Origin: Scalesia atractyloides
Lineage: Eukaryota > Streptophyta > Magnoliopsida > Asterales > Asteraceae
Direction: 5' to 3'
Assembly: GCA_947069175.1 (NCBI GenBank)
Contig: CAMTDV010000012.1
Span: forward strand, 41,076,341-41,140,340
Length of the DNA stretch: 64,000 bases
In this document: positions 50,189 through 62,347 of the stretch, piece by piece
Layout of the letters: each line of letters begins with the position of its first letter
Numbering within the stretch: the stretch's first letter is position 1
Notes under the pieces: generated by a model
Database searches by the model: none
Told to the model about the DNA's origin: nothing
The model's input: the letters and a program-made list of their open reading frames with translations, nothing else
Position numbers and translations under genes: made by a program

Positions 50189-53100
50189 ATTGTGAATTCC
50201 TGGTAAACTTTAGTCGTTGCTAGTCCGTGATAACAGAACACGATGTGCAACAAATTAGAATTGTGATGAATTGAGTAATGAGATATGTTAACATGTGATT
50301 ACTAGGACGTATTGTACGGACTATGAGTTATTATGTGTGTGTAGATTTACGGTAAACCCTAAGTTGACGCAATGCGTTACATGTGTAACGGTACGGTGTC
50401 ATAAGTGGTTAGACGACTCTAAAAGCACGAATTGGCTAATACATGAACTATAGTGGGTAAGATAAACATATTGGTGGGTAAATAGAACTAGAATGCTTGT
50501 TGTGATATGTGAGTACCTACGATCCACTAGAGTTCTGTTTCAAAGCGTAGAGTTACACGTATAAGGAGAACAGTACTTGTGACAACCACGACAAAACCAG
50601 GTAAAACTTAATTGTGTGTACGATTTACACGTTTCATGAAACGATACGGATCATGCGTCAGATGAGCCCGAGGGTACATTATGAGTAATATACAAACAAT
50701 AGTAGCCAACAATGCGATATTGATGCCTCGGGGTGCGGAAGACAAGTTAAACGTGAAATTTCCGTTTAACAATGTATAAACCGAACAATAATGATTTAGA
50801 TATGAGTGGAAGTGCCATAGACGATTCTAAGGGTATGGGATTACTTATACAATAACATAAGGTTTTGTGGCTTGACATGTAGTGGCACGTTAAACGAGAC
50901 GGTTTCCGGTTAAAGAAATGTCTTTGATTTTAACGCGTTTGGAAACAACCAAACATGCATTGTACAGTCAGTCAAGCCTAAAAACAATTATACAACATCA
51001 ATATAATGTATTTTAAGTAAATACGTTAAAGCGTTCGGGTTTTCGTTGAAGTTGGGTTCGTAGTTTAAAAACACGAAAAACCACGCGTTGCGAGATGGTT
51101 TACCAACATGAGGGTGCATTAATAACCGAAAATTACTTGAAACCCAAAAATTATCTCGAGATGCTTATCAAAACGTGTTAACATTCTTAATATATTCAAC
51201 CTGTGGTAACGGAAAATGACAGTTATAAAAACTAGAAATATGAAATTTATATTTCATATTTTGTCAAACAGATAATTGACACTTCAATGATAATTTAAAC
51301 CATGAGATATCTTGACGGATATTGAGTAGAATAAAAGTCTGTTTTTAATAATAATAAAATATTTTATATTTGTCCCTTTTTCGTTTTTAACGGAACTTAG
51401 GTCAAAACATAGAGAAAAATAAGCTCGTCTCAACACATATTCACAATTTCATAAAACATTATATTTTGACAGTGACATAAGTAAAATGAGGAAAGCAGCT
51501 AAATTAATTATAAATTATAAATTTATAATAATTAAGAAAAAAAGGAAATTGTGCTCATGATCGGACACCCCTTTCCATGTATCCTTCTTTTCTTCTTTCA
51601 TAAGTTGGTAATTCACATTCAAGATTGTTCCTACTGCTATCTATACCAACATGTACAAGCAAATTTCAACCAAAAGTTGATATACCTGGGTTTTACAAGT
51701 GAGTTTGTAGTTTTTTTTCATCTTTAAGTATAATAAAGAAAAAGAAACATGTTTTGATTCATACATAACCTTCCTTTTTGCCATATGGCATGTTTAAACA
51801 TCAAATACATATAAATGATGGTTCATGAGGTTTAATGATGAAAAACTTTGGTTTATGGATAAAAAACTCGAATGTTCGGCAAGAAACTTGTAAATTAAAC
51901 TCTAACCAAAAAGAATATTATCAGGGCTTACTTGATGAGGTTTAATACATATTTGTGTTGTAAATGGTGTATAGGTACTGACCCTAACTCAACTCAGGCT
52001 TTGAAAGCTTAGAGATTGCTCAAAAGATCGAGGAACGCGGGGTATAATACCTGAAAATTGAAACTAGTAGCCGTAAACTTTGTTTTGGCATAACCTTTTT
52101 TCGTGGGTATTATTAAGACTTGAAAATATATAGGCTGATATATATGATGAAAATAAGACTCGTTCAAAATTTTATATTATTTTAGAATTCTTGAAAAAAT
52201 CTGAAAATTTTCCAGGATGTTCCTAGACATACTAGGATGCCTTAGTAAACGTTTTTGAAATTTTGAAAGTCGGATCATTGTAATCACCAAATTGTTGGTT
52301 AAATATAGTTTTAAAGCGGATTTATATATATTATTAAAAGTTAAATAAAAATATTTTTCCAAAATTATATATATTATTAAAAGTTAATATAAAAATTTTT
52401 CGGAATTTAATTAGAGTTGGAAATACAATTTCGGAATTTGTGCATTCAAATTGTATTATTTTAATACAAACTGGCAATTTAAACGTTTAACGAACCTGCC
52501 AGAACTTTTGAACCGACTAAGGGCGTAATTGGCAATATTTGAAAAGCCAGAGTAATTCTGAGATGTTCCAAGGTTAATTGGTGTACATTACACGCTAGTT
52601 TGGTAGGTTCCCGGACGGCGAAAACCCAAACTGCGATTTGGACGACCTGGACACTAGTAACGCCCAAACGTCCTTAATAAACAATGAATCATTTTGTATA
52701 GTGGAGATATTGGGACATTCTATATGATCATGCAATTTTCCGAACATCTAAAACAACTAACCGTGACTGACATGCAAAACGGTGCACGGAAGCCAAACGT
52801 AAATTTGACACTAAGACAATACTCATCGCCATACTGTTATGCTACAAGTCCATCCTCCGATGAATATTCACATCCGAGCATGAGATATATCCATTACGAC
52901 TCGAGAACTGTTTTCAGTAATTAATCGTTCAATACTTATACTAGGATCGGAGTAGCGCAACGATTACTTGATTGTGTTACTATTACATACTATGAACACA
53001 CTATGTGGTATTAGACATAACTACTTGGATTATACTGTCAAGTGCGTTTTCACTACTGCGTTTCCAATCTGTTTACTATTTTACATGGGGTGAATTGCAT

Positions 53101-53599
53101 GTTACATACGTACAAACTTGCACATGAATACATGACTTGATGTGAATTATCTGAGTTATACAAACACACGGAAAATCCCCACAAACACGAGTGATCAACT
53201 ATAGGCCGGTGGATATGTGAATAGTACTATTGGTCTGAAAAACCCAATTGAGCTGGCACGAATGCCATGGGTTCTACTCTGTGAGACGTTATGGGGTGTT
53301 AGAAATAACTACTTGGGCTGGAAAAGTGCCGAGGTGTGGAATGTGGGACACAACACTTGTGAACAGTCAAGGTTTCACTTGTGGGCTCGGTACGATTATA
53401 TTACAAGTGCAAAACTTGATTTCTGTTTACATGGTGCGATACAAACAAGACTTGTGAAACTCACCAACTATTTGTAGTTGACCTTTCAAAACTTTAACAT
53501 GCTTTTCAGATAACTTGAGACTTGTTTGATACCAGTGTTTACCGATCAAGTTGTGCTTTATAGATTCATACATGTGGTGGTGCATATTATTTCCGTTGC
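50189..53599. other. unassigned repeat-like DNA
   Basis: 3.4 kb with no supported gene. Features seen: a direct repeat ATATATTATTAAAAGTTAA at 52327-52345 and 52368-52386, and stretches (for example 53210-53340) whose style recalls Gypsy LTRs. Short open frames at 52694-52924 and 53217-53477 show no domain and are not annotated as genes. Confidence 0.4.
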
Positions 53600-54046
53600 T
53601 GTTAGAATAGGCTAGATAGAGCATGTGTTGAATGATGTATAGATTAGATATGAACATATGACTTAAGTGTGAATGAGAAAGGTGTTTAGATGTCACTTCG
53701 TATGAAGTAGGCCACTCCGTATGGAGGTAGTTACTTTGTACGAAGTTAACATGGTCAGTTCGTACAAAGTTAACTAGTGTCACTTCGTACGAAGTTAGCT
53801 CAATTCATACGAAACTAAAGTTCTCAGTTCGCACGAGGATAAAGTCCTATATATAGTGTTGTGTGTTCGTCATTTGTTAAGTTTTGGAGTTCCAGAGGGA
53901 ATGCTCAAACTTGTAAAGATGTATACTATTTCGGTATGAATGGAATCATTCGACTTCTACTTCAACTCTGTTCTGAATAACATTCTACTGAATTAGTTCT
54001 TTTCTACCCAAACTTCCATCTAATCCTGCCGGTTCTTGGACTATCA
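53600..54046 (+). mobile_element. 5' LTR of a Copia-type element
   Basis: From TGTTAGAATAGG to GGACTATCA, 447 bp. TATA box CCTATATATAG near 53846, preceded by five TTCGTACGAAGTTA-type words (53695-53815), and a primer-binding site right after it. Left boundary is inferred from the TG end. Confidence 0.6.
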
Positions 54047-54514
54047 AGTGGTATCAGAGCTACGATACCATTTTAATTGATCTAACAGTTGATTGAATCA
54101 CCTACGCTCATGAATTATGGACTTTTGAGGGGTTTTAGACATAAATTATCAAATAAACGGAGAATCAATGGACAAAAGTTAAAATGGAAACCATAGGATT
54201 GTTTAGAAATGAATGTCGACCATGCATGTCAAAGAATCATCTTGAAATTCTACCGAATTAGTTCTTTTCTACCCAAACTTCCATCTAATCCTTTAGGTTC
54301 CTAGACTATCAAGTGGTATGAGAGCTACGGTACTGATTCAATTGATCTAACAGTTGATTGAATCACCTACGCTCATGAGTTATGGACTTTTGAGGGGTTT
54401 TAGATGTAATTCATAAAATAAATGGACATTCCATGGACAAAAATTAAAATTGAAACCACAGGAATGTTTAGAAATGAATTCGACCATGTCTGTGAAAGAA
54501 TCATCTTGAAATTC
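53985..54514. repeat. 265-bp tandem duplication spanning LTR end and primer site
   Basis: AATTAGTTCTTTTCTACCCA starts at 53991 and again at 54256, and the sequence stays collinear through CTATCAAG-TGGTATnAGAGC and TCTAACAGTTGATTGAATCA to AGAATCATCTTGAAATTC. Copies differ at several per cent of positions. Confidence 0.88.
54049..54060 (+). other. primer-binding site
   Basis: TGGTATCAGAGC, exact Met-tRNA complement, two bases after the LTR. A duplicated and mutated copy (TGGTATGAGAGC) lies at 54314-54325. Confidence 0.8.
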
Positions 54515-55070
54515 GAAAAAATAAAGATTTTGGATAAAAAATGTGATCAGATTCGTTTGTAGGAACTAGACTATGTTTGCAGAAGGTACTGAAGGTAGTC
54601 ACATCCGCACGAAGATGCCTCTTCGCACGAAGGTACTTTATCCTCATCCGAAGGTATCTTACTCTCGTATGAAGGTAACCAAATGCCTAAAAAACATTTT
54701 TGATCGTGGAGACAAGACGAGTGTCTAGAAAAAATTGGTTATTGATTTTTTTTCAAGATTTTAACGAGAAATAAGGGACTATTCGGGGACATCGTCGAGG
54801 GCTTTAGATAACAGATATGATGACACGATCACAGAGTGGTGAAGATAATTAGGTAGTCATGGATACATATGCAAAATGGTGATCGTTTGGTATAATGACT
54901 ATGAATGGCCTACACGAAAAATCTGCATTGATGAAAAACTAACCTTTGTGGGCCAAAATGACATGTTTTCCGCCTTAGTAGAGTTTTTCAGTAAACAGAG
55001 AGGACAAAATTTGCCAAGTTTGAGGGGGAAATTCAGTGGTATATTTTAGAGAAGTCGGAATTTGCAAAAT
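54515..55070 (+). other. internal remnant after the duplicated primer site
   Basis: Broken, no sustained frame. Ends with two polypurine-like words (GAGGGGGAAATTC at 55022 and AATGAGGGGGAATAA at 55069), suggesting that most of the element between primer site and polypurine tract was deleted. Confidence 0.4.
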
Positions 55071-55669
55071 GAGGGGGAATAAAAATTTCATTGAATATAT
55101 TGAAATTCCGACATTTTTGAAATTCGTGACGTGTAACAATATTCGGGTGGTTCCGACTTCAGTTTATCTGGGATGCGTAAGATCTGGATTCGTTAGTTTG
55201 TGATCATAAGACGTTCAGAGTCTTCTGATCGTGATCCAGATTGATGTCTTAGGGTTTTAGTCCCGGGTCTTTGTCAAGCCGGTTAGCAGGACTAGCGTCA
55301 GGAGATGCATCAGTATTGTCGATTCTTAAAAGATATCACAACTTTGTGATAGTCTAAACTGTCACCATCGTTAATATTCGAGCAGAGGAATGGTTTTTTC
55401 CGACTAACTGTCGGGAAATGATGATGTTTGTTGATTAAGTTGCTGCTGGGACTAGCGGAGAATGTTTCTAAGATCTGACTGTGTTACCAGATGATTTGTT
55501 ATCTGATGAAGATTTGCTGATTAAAGAGATTACTGTTTTGCTAATCAATAATTCAGGAGTGTGCTTAAAAGTGATTACGGAAAATGGGATTTCAGATTTT
55601 CGCGGGTATTTACTCTATAGGTCCCGTAATCCGTATGGATCTTCACAGAATTGTTTATCTAATCTAGAG

Positions 55670-56095
55670 TGCGGAATCTTTTAGATCAGATTTACACAGA
55701 AAACGAGTAGAAACAGGATTATAATTAAACTGGTATGCTGTTGATTATCCAACACCAATGTTTACAATCAATTTAAGACTCATAAGAAATCTCTCAGCCA
55801 CTCTCTGTAGATTTGTCACACCTCTCTCTAAAGTGATTAACTGAGTAACCTAAACCCTAATGCAAAGCTTTGTTTATATAGAGATAGGTTTACAACATGG
55901 GCTAGGACAAACCTCATGGGCTGCGAATTGGTCTAGGCCCAATTCGCCTACCACCACCTTTATGTGTGAGCTTGGTTAGCGCAATCACTCTAACTAAGTA
56001 TTATAAAGCCCAACCCTGCTAACTGTTTATCATTTTACTAATTACAAGATATCCAAAGACCAAATCTAAGCTGTTGTCACAAATATGCACAAACA
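55670..56095 (-). mobile_element. LTR-2, unit A
   Basis: On the minus strand TGTTTGTGCATATTTGTGAC...GATTCCGCA. Preceded by polypurine tract TCAAGGGGGG (minus, 56097-56106), so it is a 3' LTR. TATA box CTATATAAAC near 55872-55881 (minus). Confidence 0.65.
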
Positions 56096-56163
56096 AACCC
56101 CCCTTGACAATAGCTTTATAAAAAAACTTTGTCTTCAGTCTTCTTGCAATCTTCACAACGACT

Positions 56164-56625
56164 TGTGAGTCCCAAAACAAATTCAGATCTCAGTGGTTTG
56201 ATTGTTATTACCCAAACAACTGTAGATTAGTTGCGTGAATGTGTAAAAGTTAAGAAAAACCAAAACATGAAGATGAAGATTCTTGTATGGATAAAACAAC
56301 AAGTGTTGTATATGGAATCCCAAAAGATATAATAACTAAAAGCACCTGGATGTTCGGATTTAGCATAAGAACAATTATCACAACACAAGAGAAATCACCA
56401 AAACTTGTCCAAGAACCTTGGACTAGGGTTTCCATTGATTACATATATATACAATCTGACTACCCAGCGTATTTAAAAAATATGCTAGAACATTAAATAC
56501 GCCGCGACAGGGAAGTATCCTGTAGTTACATTTTCAACCCCTGGACTTTCTAGAATATTATAAACCATAACAAAACAATCCAAAACTAACAAAGCCAAGT
56601 ACCAACGTTCTCAAAAGCTCTAACC
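56164..56625 (-). mobile_element. LTR-1, unit A
   Basis: Minus strand ...GGGACTCACA at 56164; the start is altered (GGGTTAGAGC instead of TGTTAGAGC at 56625). Homologous to 45498-45947. The inner palindrome is degraded here (AGCGTATTTAAAAAATATGCT-like). Confidence 0.72.
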
Positions 56626-57200
56626 CATATCCCCCTAGATCGTTGCGTACTTGTTCGTTCTTAAATCTTGACCTTTGGTTTCTAGATTTGTTGCAGCTTT
56701 GTTTTTCGGTCTGTTCAGGTGGTGGTTGATTTATACCAGCTTCACTGATGACTGCTGGATCCTCCATAGTGGCCTCATATGTGGATGTGTCCAGAGGTGG
56801 AGATTCTGATGCAACTGGATTGGGTGATGGATCTTTTTGTTTTTCTGTAGACTTTTGCTTCTTGTTCTCCTTGCTTTTCTTTTTCTTCGCTTCCTCTCTC
56901 TCTTTTTGTTTTTCGATTCTGTTCAAAATGTCCATCATTTTTATCTTTCGTTCCCTCGCTCTTTCTACTGCCCTTTGAATAACATGCCTTCTTCCTTGTA
57001 CTCGTTTCCAGCACCGACATGAATTTTATGATCGTAAAGAAAATTCAAATCGGACAAGCAGAACATGAAGACATCCATTGGATCCAAAATGAAATTATCT
57101 TCATTTGAGTTGGATCTGATGACCGCTTCACCTGCTTTTCCATCATAGAACCACTTTTTGAAATTTGTGAGGGTCACTGGAATCTCTAGAGGGATCTTAA
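56626..57200 (-). pseudogene. gag-like remnant, unit A
   Basis: Reads LTNFKKWFYDGKAGEAVIRS, ILDPMDVFMFCLSDLNFLYD, then after a frameshift near 56975 the charged tail MDILNRIEKQKEREEAKKKK and a Pro/Ser/Thr-rich end. Truncated at its N side at the junction (about 57185-57200). C-terminus reads up to the polypurine tract CTAGGGGGATAT. Confidence 0.65.
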
Positions 57201-57915
57201 CTCAGATCTAACACCAGCTCCCCTATCGGTAACAATTCCTCCAAGAGCAACCATTTTCAGTAAGAATTATCAAAATGAGGGGGAATTAAATTTAATCGAA
57301 TATATTGAAATTTCGACATTTTTGAAATTCGTGAAGTGAAACAATATTCGGGTGGTTCCGACTTCAGTTTATCCGGGGATGCATAAGATCCGGATTCGTT
57401 AGTTTGTGATCTTAAGAAGTTCAGAGTCTTCTGATCGTGATCCAGATTGATGTCTTAGGGTTTTAGTCCTGGGCGTTTGTCAAGCCGGTTAGCAGGATTA
57501 ACGCCATGAGATACTTAAAAGATATCACAGCTTTGTGAAAGTCTAAACTGTCAGCATGGTTAATCTTTGCGCAGAGGAATGGTTTTTCACACTAATTGTC
57601 GGGAATTGATGATGTTTGCTGATTAAGTTGCTGTTGGAACAAGCGGAGAAGACTAAACATCTGTTATTTGGACTGAAGAGGAACAATGTAATTCTGATTA
57701 TGGAAGAATGTTTCTAAGATCTGACTGTGTTACCAGATGAATTGTTATCTGGTGAAAGATTTGCTGATTAAAGAGATTACGATTTTGCTAATCAATCATT
57801 TAGGAGTGTGCTTAAAAGTGATTACGAAAATGGGATTTAAGATTTTTGCGGGTATTTACTCTATAGGTCCCCAAATCCGTATGGATCTTCATAGAATTGT
57901 CTATCCAATTTAGAG

Positions 57916-58334
57916 TGCGGAATCTTCTAGGTCATATTTACACAGAAAACAAGTAGAAACATGATTATAATTAAACTGGTCTTCTATTGATTATCCAACA
58001 CCAATGTTTACAATCAATTTAAGACTCACAAGAAATCTCTCAGCCACTCTCTGTAGATTTCTCACACCTCTCACTAAAGTGATTAACTGAGCAACCTAAA
58101 CCCTAATGCAAAGCTCTGTTTATATAGAGATAGGGTTGCAACATGGGCTAGGACAAACCTCATGGGCTACGAATTGGTCTAGGCCCAATTCGCCTACCAC
58201 CACCCTTATGTGTCAGCGCCCAATCACTATAACTAATTATTATAAAGCCCAACCCTGCTAACTGTTTATCATTTTACTAATTACAAGATATCCAAAGACA
58301 AAATCTCAGCTTTTGTCACAAATATGCACAAACA
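57916..58334 (-). mobile_element. LTR-2, unit B
   Basis: Same ends as unit A copy, 419 bp. Confidence 0.65.
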
Positions 58335-58405
58335 ACCCCCCCCCTTGACAATAGCTTTTTAAAAAAAACTTTGTCTTCAGTCTTCTTGCAATCTTCACAA
58401 CGACT

Positions 58406-58870
58406 TGTGAGTACCAAAACAGATTCGGATCACAGTGGTTTGATTGTTATCACCCAAACAACTATAGATTAGTTGTTTGAATGTGTAAACGTTAAGAAAA
58501 ACTAAAAGATGAAGACGAAGATTCTTGTATGGATCAAACAACAAGTGTTGTATAGGGAATCCCAAAAGATATAATCACTAAAAGCACCTGGATGTTCGGA
58601 TTTAGCACAAGAACAATAATCACAACACAAGTGAAATCACCAAAACTTGTCCAAGAACCTTGGACTAGGGTTTTCCATTGATCACATATGTATACACAAT
58701 CTAACTACCCAGCGTATTTACTAAATACACTAGAACATTAAATACGCCGCTTCAGGTAAGTTTCCTGTAGTTACATTTTCAACCCTTAACTTTCTAGAAT
58801 ATTATAAACCATAACAAAACAATCCGAAACCTAACAAAGCCAAGTACCAACAATCTCAAATGCTCTAACA
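58406..58870 (-). mobile_element. LTR-1, unit B
   Basis: 465 bp, TGTTAGAGC (58870) to GGTACTCACA (58406) on the minus strand; palindrome core slightly changed (AGCGTATTTACTAAATACAC). Confidence 0.72.
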
Positions 58871-59440
58871 ATATCCCCCTAGATCGTTGCGTACTTGTTC
58901 GTTCTTAAATCTTGAGATTTGGTTTCTGGATTTGTTGTAGCTTTATCTGTCGGTCTGTTCACGTGGTGGTTGATTTATACCAGCTTCACTGATGACTGCT
59001 GGATCATCCATAGTGGCCTCATATGTGGATGAGTCCGGAGGTGGAGATTCTGATGCAACTGGATTGGGTGATGGATCTTTTTGTTTTCTGTAGACTTTTT
59101 CTTCTTGTTCTCTTTGCTTTTCTTTTTCTTCGCTTTCTCTCTCTCCTTTTGTTTTTCAATTCTATTCAGAATATCCATAATTTTTATCTTTCGTTCCCTC
59201 GCTCTTTCTACTGCCCTTTGAAATAACATGCCTTCTTCATTGTACTCGTTTCAGCACGGACATGAATTTTATGACCGTAAAGAAAATTCAAATCGGACAA
59301 GCAGAACATGAAGACATCCATTGGATCCAAAATGCGTCTATCTTTATTTGAGTTGGATCTGATGACCGCTTCACCTGTTTTTCCATCATAAAAAACCACT
59401 TTTTGAAATTTGTGAGCGTCACTTGAATCTTTGGAGGGTT
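58871..59440 (-). pseudogene. gag-like remnant, unit B
   Basis: Same protein segment as unit A, with its own breaks: a frame change near 59230 and another in the Lys-rich tail near 59085. N-terminal truncation at the same junction as in unit A. Confidence 0.65.
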
Positions 59441-60176
59441 CTAAATTCAGATTCTAACACCAGCTCCCCTATCGGTAACAATTCCTCCAAGAACAACCAA
59501 TTTTAGTAAGAATTTGAAAAATGAGGGGGAATAAAATTTTCATCGAATATATTGAAATTTCGACATTTTTGAAATTCGTGACGTGTAACATTATTCGGGT
59601 GGTTCCGACTTCAGTTTATCCGGGGATGCATAAGATCCGGATTCTTTAGTTTGTGATCATAAGAAGTTTAGAGTCTTCTGATCGTGATCCAGATTGATGT
59701 CTTAGGGTTTTAGTCCCGGGTGTTTGTCAAGCCGGTTAGCAGGATTAACGCAAGGAGATGCATCAGTATTGTCGAGACTTCAAAAAAATATCACAGCTTT
59801 GTGATAGTCTAAACTGTCAGCATGGTTAATCTTCGCGCAGAGTAATGGTTTTTCACCCTAACAGTCAGGAAATGATGATGTTTGCTGATTAACTGTTGGG
59901 ACTAGCGGCGAAGACTAAGCATCTGTTATTGTGACTGAAGAGGAGCAATGTGAATCTGATCATGGTAGAATGTTTCTAAGATCTGACTGTGTTACCAGAT
60001 GATTTGTTATCTGATGAAGATTTGCTGATTAAAGAGATTACGGTTTTGCTAATCAATCATTTAGGAGTGTGCTTAAAAGTGATTACAAAAATGGGATTTC
60101 TGATTTTCGCGGGTATTTACTCTGTAGGTCCCCAAATCCGTATGGATCTTCATAGAATTGTCTATCCAATCTAGAG

Positions 60177-60596
60177 TGCGTAATCTTATAGATCAGATTT
60201 ACACAGAAAACAAGTAGAAACATGATTATAATTAAACTGGTCTTCTATTGATTATCCAACACCAATGTTTACAATCAATTTAAGACTCACAAGAAATCTC
60301 TCAGCCATTCTCTGTAGATTTCTCACACCTCTCACTAAAGTGATTAACTGAGCAACATAAACTCTAATGCAAAGCTCTGTTTATATAAGAGATAGGTTTG
60401 CAACATGGGCTAGGACAAACCTCATGGGCTACGAATTGGTCCAGGCCCAATTCGCCTACTACCACCCTTATGTGTCAGCGCCCAATCACTATAACTAATT
60501 ATTATAAAGCCCAACCCTGCTAACTGTTTATCATTTTACTAATTACAAGATATCCAAAGACAAAATCTAAGCTGTTGTCACAAATATGCACAAACA
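60177..60596 (-). mobile_element. LTR-2, unit C
   Basis: 420 bp, same ends as the other two LTR-2 copies. Confidence 0.65.
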
Positions 60597-60668
60597 ACCC
60601 TCCCCCCCTTGACAATAGCTTTTTAAAAAAACTTTGTCTTCAGTCTTCTTGCAATCTTCACAACGACT

Positions 60669-61132
60669 TGTGAGTACCAAAACAGATTCGGATCATAGTG
60701 GTTTGATTGTTATCACCCAAACAACTATAGATTAGTTGCTTGAATGTGTAAACGTTAAGAAAAACTAAAAGATGATGACGAAGATTCTTGTATGGATCAA
60801 ACAACAAGTGTTGTATATGGAATCCCAAAAGATATAATCACTAAAAGCACCTGGATGTTCGGATTTAGCACAAGAACAATAATCACAACACAAAAGAAAT
60901 CACCAAAACTTGTCCAAGAACCTTGGACTAGTGTTTTCCATTGATCACATATATATACAATCAGAATACCCAGCGTATTTAATAAATACGCTGCCAAATT
61001 AAATACGCCGCTATAGGGAACTTTCCAGTAGTTAAATTTTCAACCTCTGAACTTTCTAGAATATTATAAACCATAACAAAACAATCCAAAAACCAACAAA
61101 GCTAAGTGCCAACGATCTCAAAAGCTCTAACA
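60669..61132 (-). mobile_element. LTR-1, unit C
   Basis: 464 bp; carries the perfect palindrome GCGTATTTAATAAATACGC (about 60973-60991). Confidence 0.75.
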
Positions 61133-61915
61133 ATATCCCCCTGGATCGTTGCATACTTGTTCGTTCTTAAATCTTGAGCTTTGGTTTCTAGATTTGTTGC
61201 ACTTTATCTGTGGTCTGTTCAGGTGGTGGTTGATTTATAACAGCTTTACTGATGACTGGTGGATCCTCCATAGTGGCCTCATATGTGGATGAGTCCGGAG
61301 GTGGAGATTCTAATTCAACTGGATTGGGTGATGGATCTTTTTGTTTTTCTAGAGACTTTTGCTTCTTGTTCTCTTTGCTTTTCTTTTTCTTCGCTTCCTC
61401 TCTCTCCTTATGTTTTGCAATTCTGTTCAGAATATCCATCATTTCTATCTTCTGTTCCATCGCTCTTTCTACTGCCCTTTGAAATATCATGCCTTCTTCC
61501 TTGTACTCGTTTCCAGCACCGACATGAATTTTATGATCGTTAAGAAAACTCAAATTGGATTAGCAGAACATGAAGACATCCATGGGATCCAAAATGCGTC
61601 GATCTCCACTTGAGTTGGATCTGATGACCACTTCACCTGTTTTTCCATCATAGACCCACTTTTTGACATTTGTGAGTTCACCGAAATTTCTGGAGGGATT
61701 TAATTGTCGTCACATTCTTAGCAGGGTCGACGACCCATGTGACTTTGCCTTTACCGGTGATGGGTTCCTTTGTTGTCTTCAAAACCTCCTACTAGGGCGT
61801 TGGGGCTTGAAGACAATAAACCTGCGATTACATTCTCTTAAGATTAGTCTTTCAAAATAAGGACCGATGCTACTGTTGGCTGGAATGATCATATCTAATT
61901 TTCGGGGCTCACGGA
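61133..61915 (-). pseudogene. gag-like remnant, unit C (longest of the array)
   Basis: Adds the upstream part missing in A and B: LDMIIPANSSIGPYFERLIL and FIVFKPQRPSRRF (61900-61780), aligned to the plus-strand copy at 44727-44830. The charged tail (MDILNRIAKHKEREEAKKKK) is open from 61553 to 61188. Frame breaks near 61560 and 61700. Ends where an LTR of another family begins at 61921. Confidence 0.65.
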
Positions 61916-61920
61916 TATAA

Positions 61921-62345
61921 TGTAGGTCCACTTGGAGGATCAAGATTAACCTACTTCCCTGTTTATGTAACACACATACGAGTCCGGAATCCACGTAAGT
62001 ATGCAAAGCAAAGCAAAGTAAGAAACACAAGATAACCAAAGATTCAATATCTTGATTAACACAAGAGAACTAGTACAAACACATACAAACAATGTTCATA
62101 CAGACTCAGGAAATACTCTCTGTGTTCTTGTGTTTCAGTGTCTCTCTCTAGTGTCTAACTTGTCCACCTTTCACTGAGAAGTGGATGTCTGTTTATATAG
62201 TGTCCACACCTAGCAACAGTACGAAGAACGTTGCTGGTCGTACGAAACGCCATAAGTCATGAAGAACATTCTCCAAAAGATGGCTCGTACGAACATAAAG
62301 TGGCTCGTACGAATAAAGCAAGATACTGGTTGTGATGAACCCACT
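61921..62345 (-). mobile_element. partial LTR related to the intron-4 solo LTR
   Basis: The reverse complement shares AAGTGGACCTACA, CTTTGCTTTGC, AATCTTTGGTTA and GTATGTGTTTGTACTwGTTC with 10985-11186, plus TTCGTACGAnC words upstream of a TATA (CTATATAAACAG, about 62190). The start end (TGTTGATAC) is missing; it is replaced by the TRIM-like fragment. Confidence 0.65.
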
Positions 62346-62347
62346 CG

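Larger units (their letters stand above)
55071..57276 (-). mobile_element. nested retroelement cassette, array unit A
   Basis: Order on the plus strand: unique lead (55071-55669), LTR-2 (55670-56095), polypurine stub, LTR-1 (56164-56625), gag-like remnant (56626-57200), junction (CCAGCTCCCCTATCGGTAAC). Coding and control signals read on the minus strand. Period to unit B is 2206 bp. Confidence 0.8.
57277..59522 (-). mobile_element. nested retroelement cassette, array unit B
   Basis: Same order as unit A: LTR-2 57916-58334, LTR-1 58406-58870, gag-like 58871-59440. Period to unit C 2246 bp. Contains CATCTGTTATTTGGACTGAA-type sequence (57659-57705) shared with unit C and absent from A. Confidence 0.8.
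59523..61915 (-). mobile_element. nested retroelement cassette, array unit C
   Basis: LTR-2 60177-60596, LTR-1 60669-61132, gag-like 61133-61915. Unlike A and B the gag-like part continues past the unit junction, so C preserves the original, unrearranged context of the element. Confidence 0.8.

Noticed and set aside
53217..53477. 86-codon plus-strand frame
   Set aside because: Two overlapping frames of similar length, no domain, no splice context; treated as repeat-like DNA.
56748..57022. Plus-strand hydrophobic frames (also 59023-59226, 61252-61613)
   Set aside because: They are antisense to the Lys-rich tail of the gag-like protein, which turns AAR/GAR codons into Phe/Leu/Ser-rich frames; shadows in all three units.
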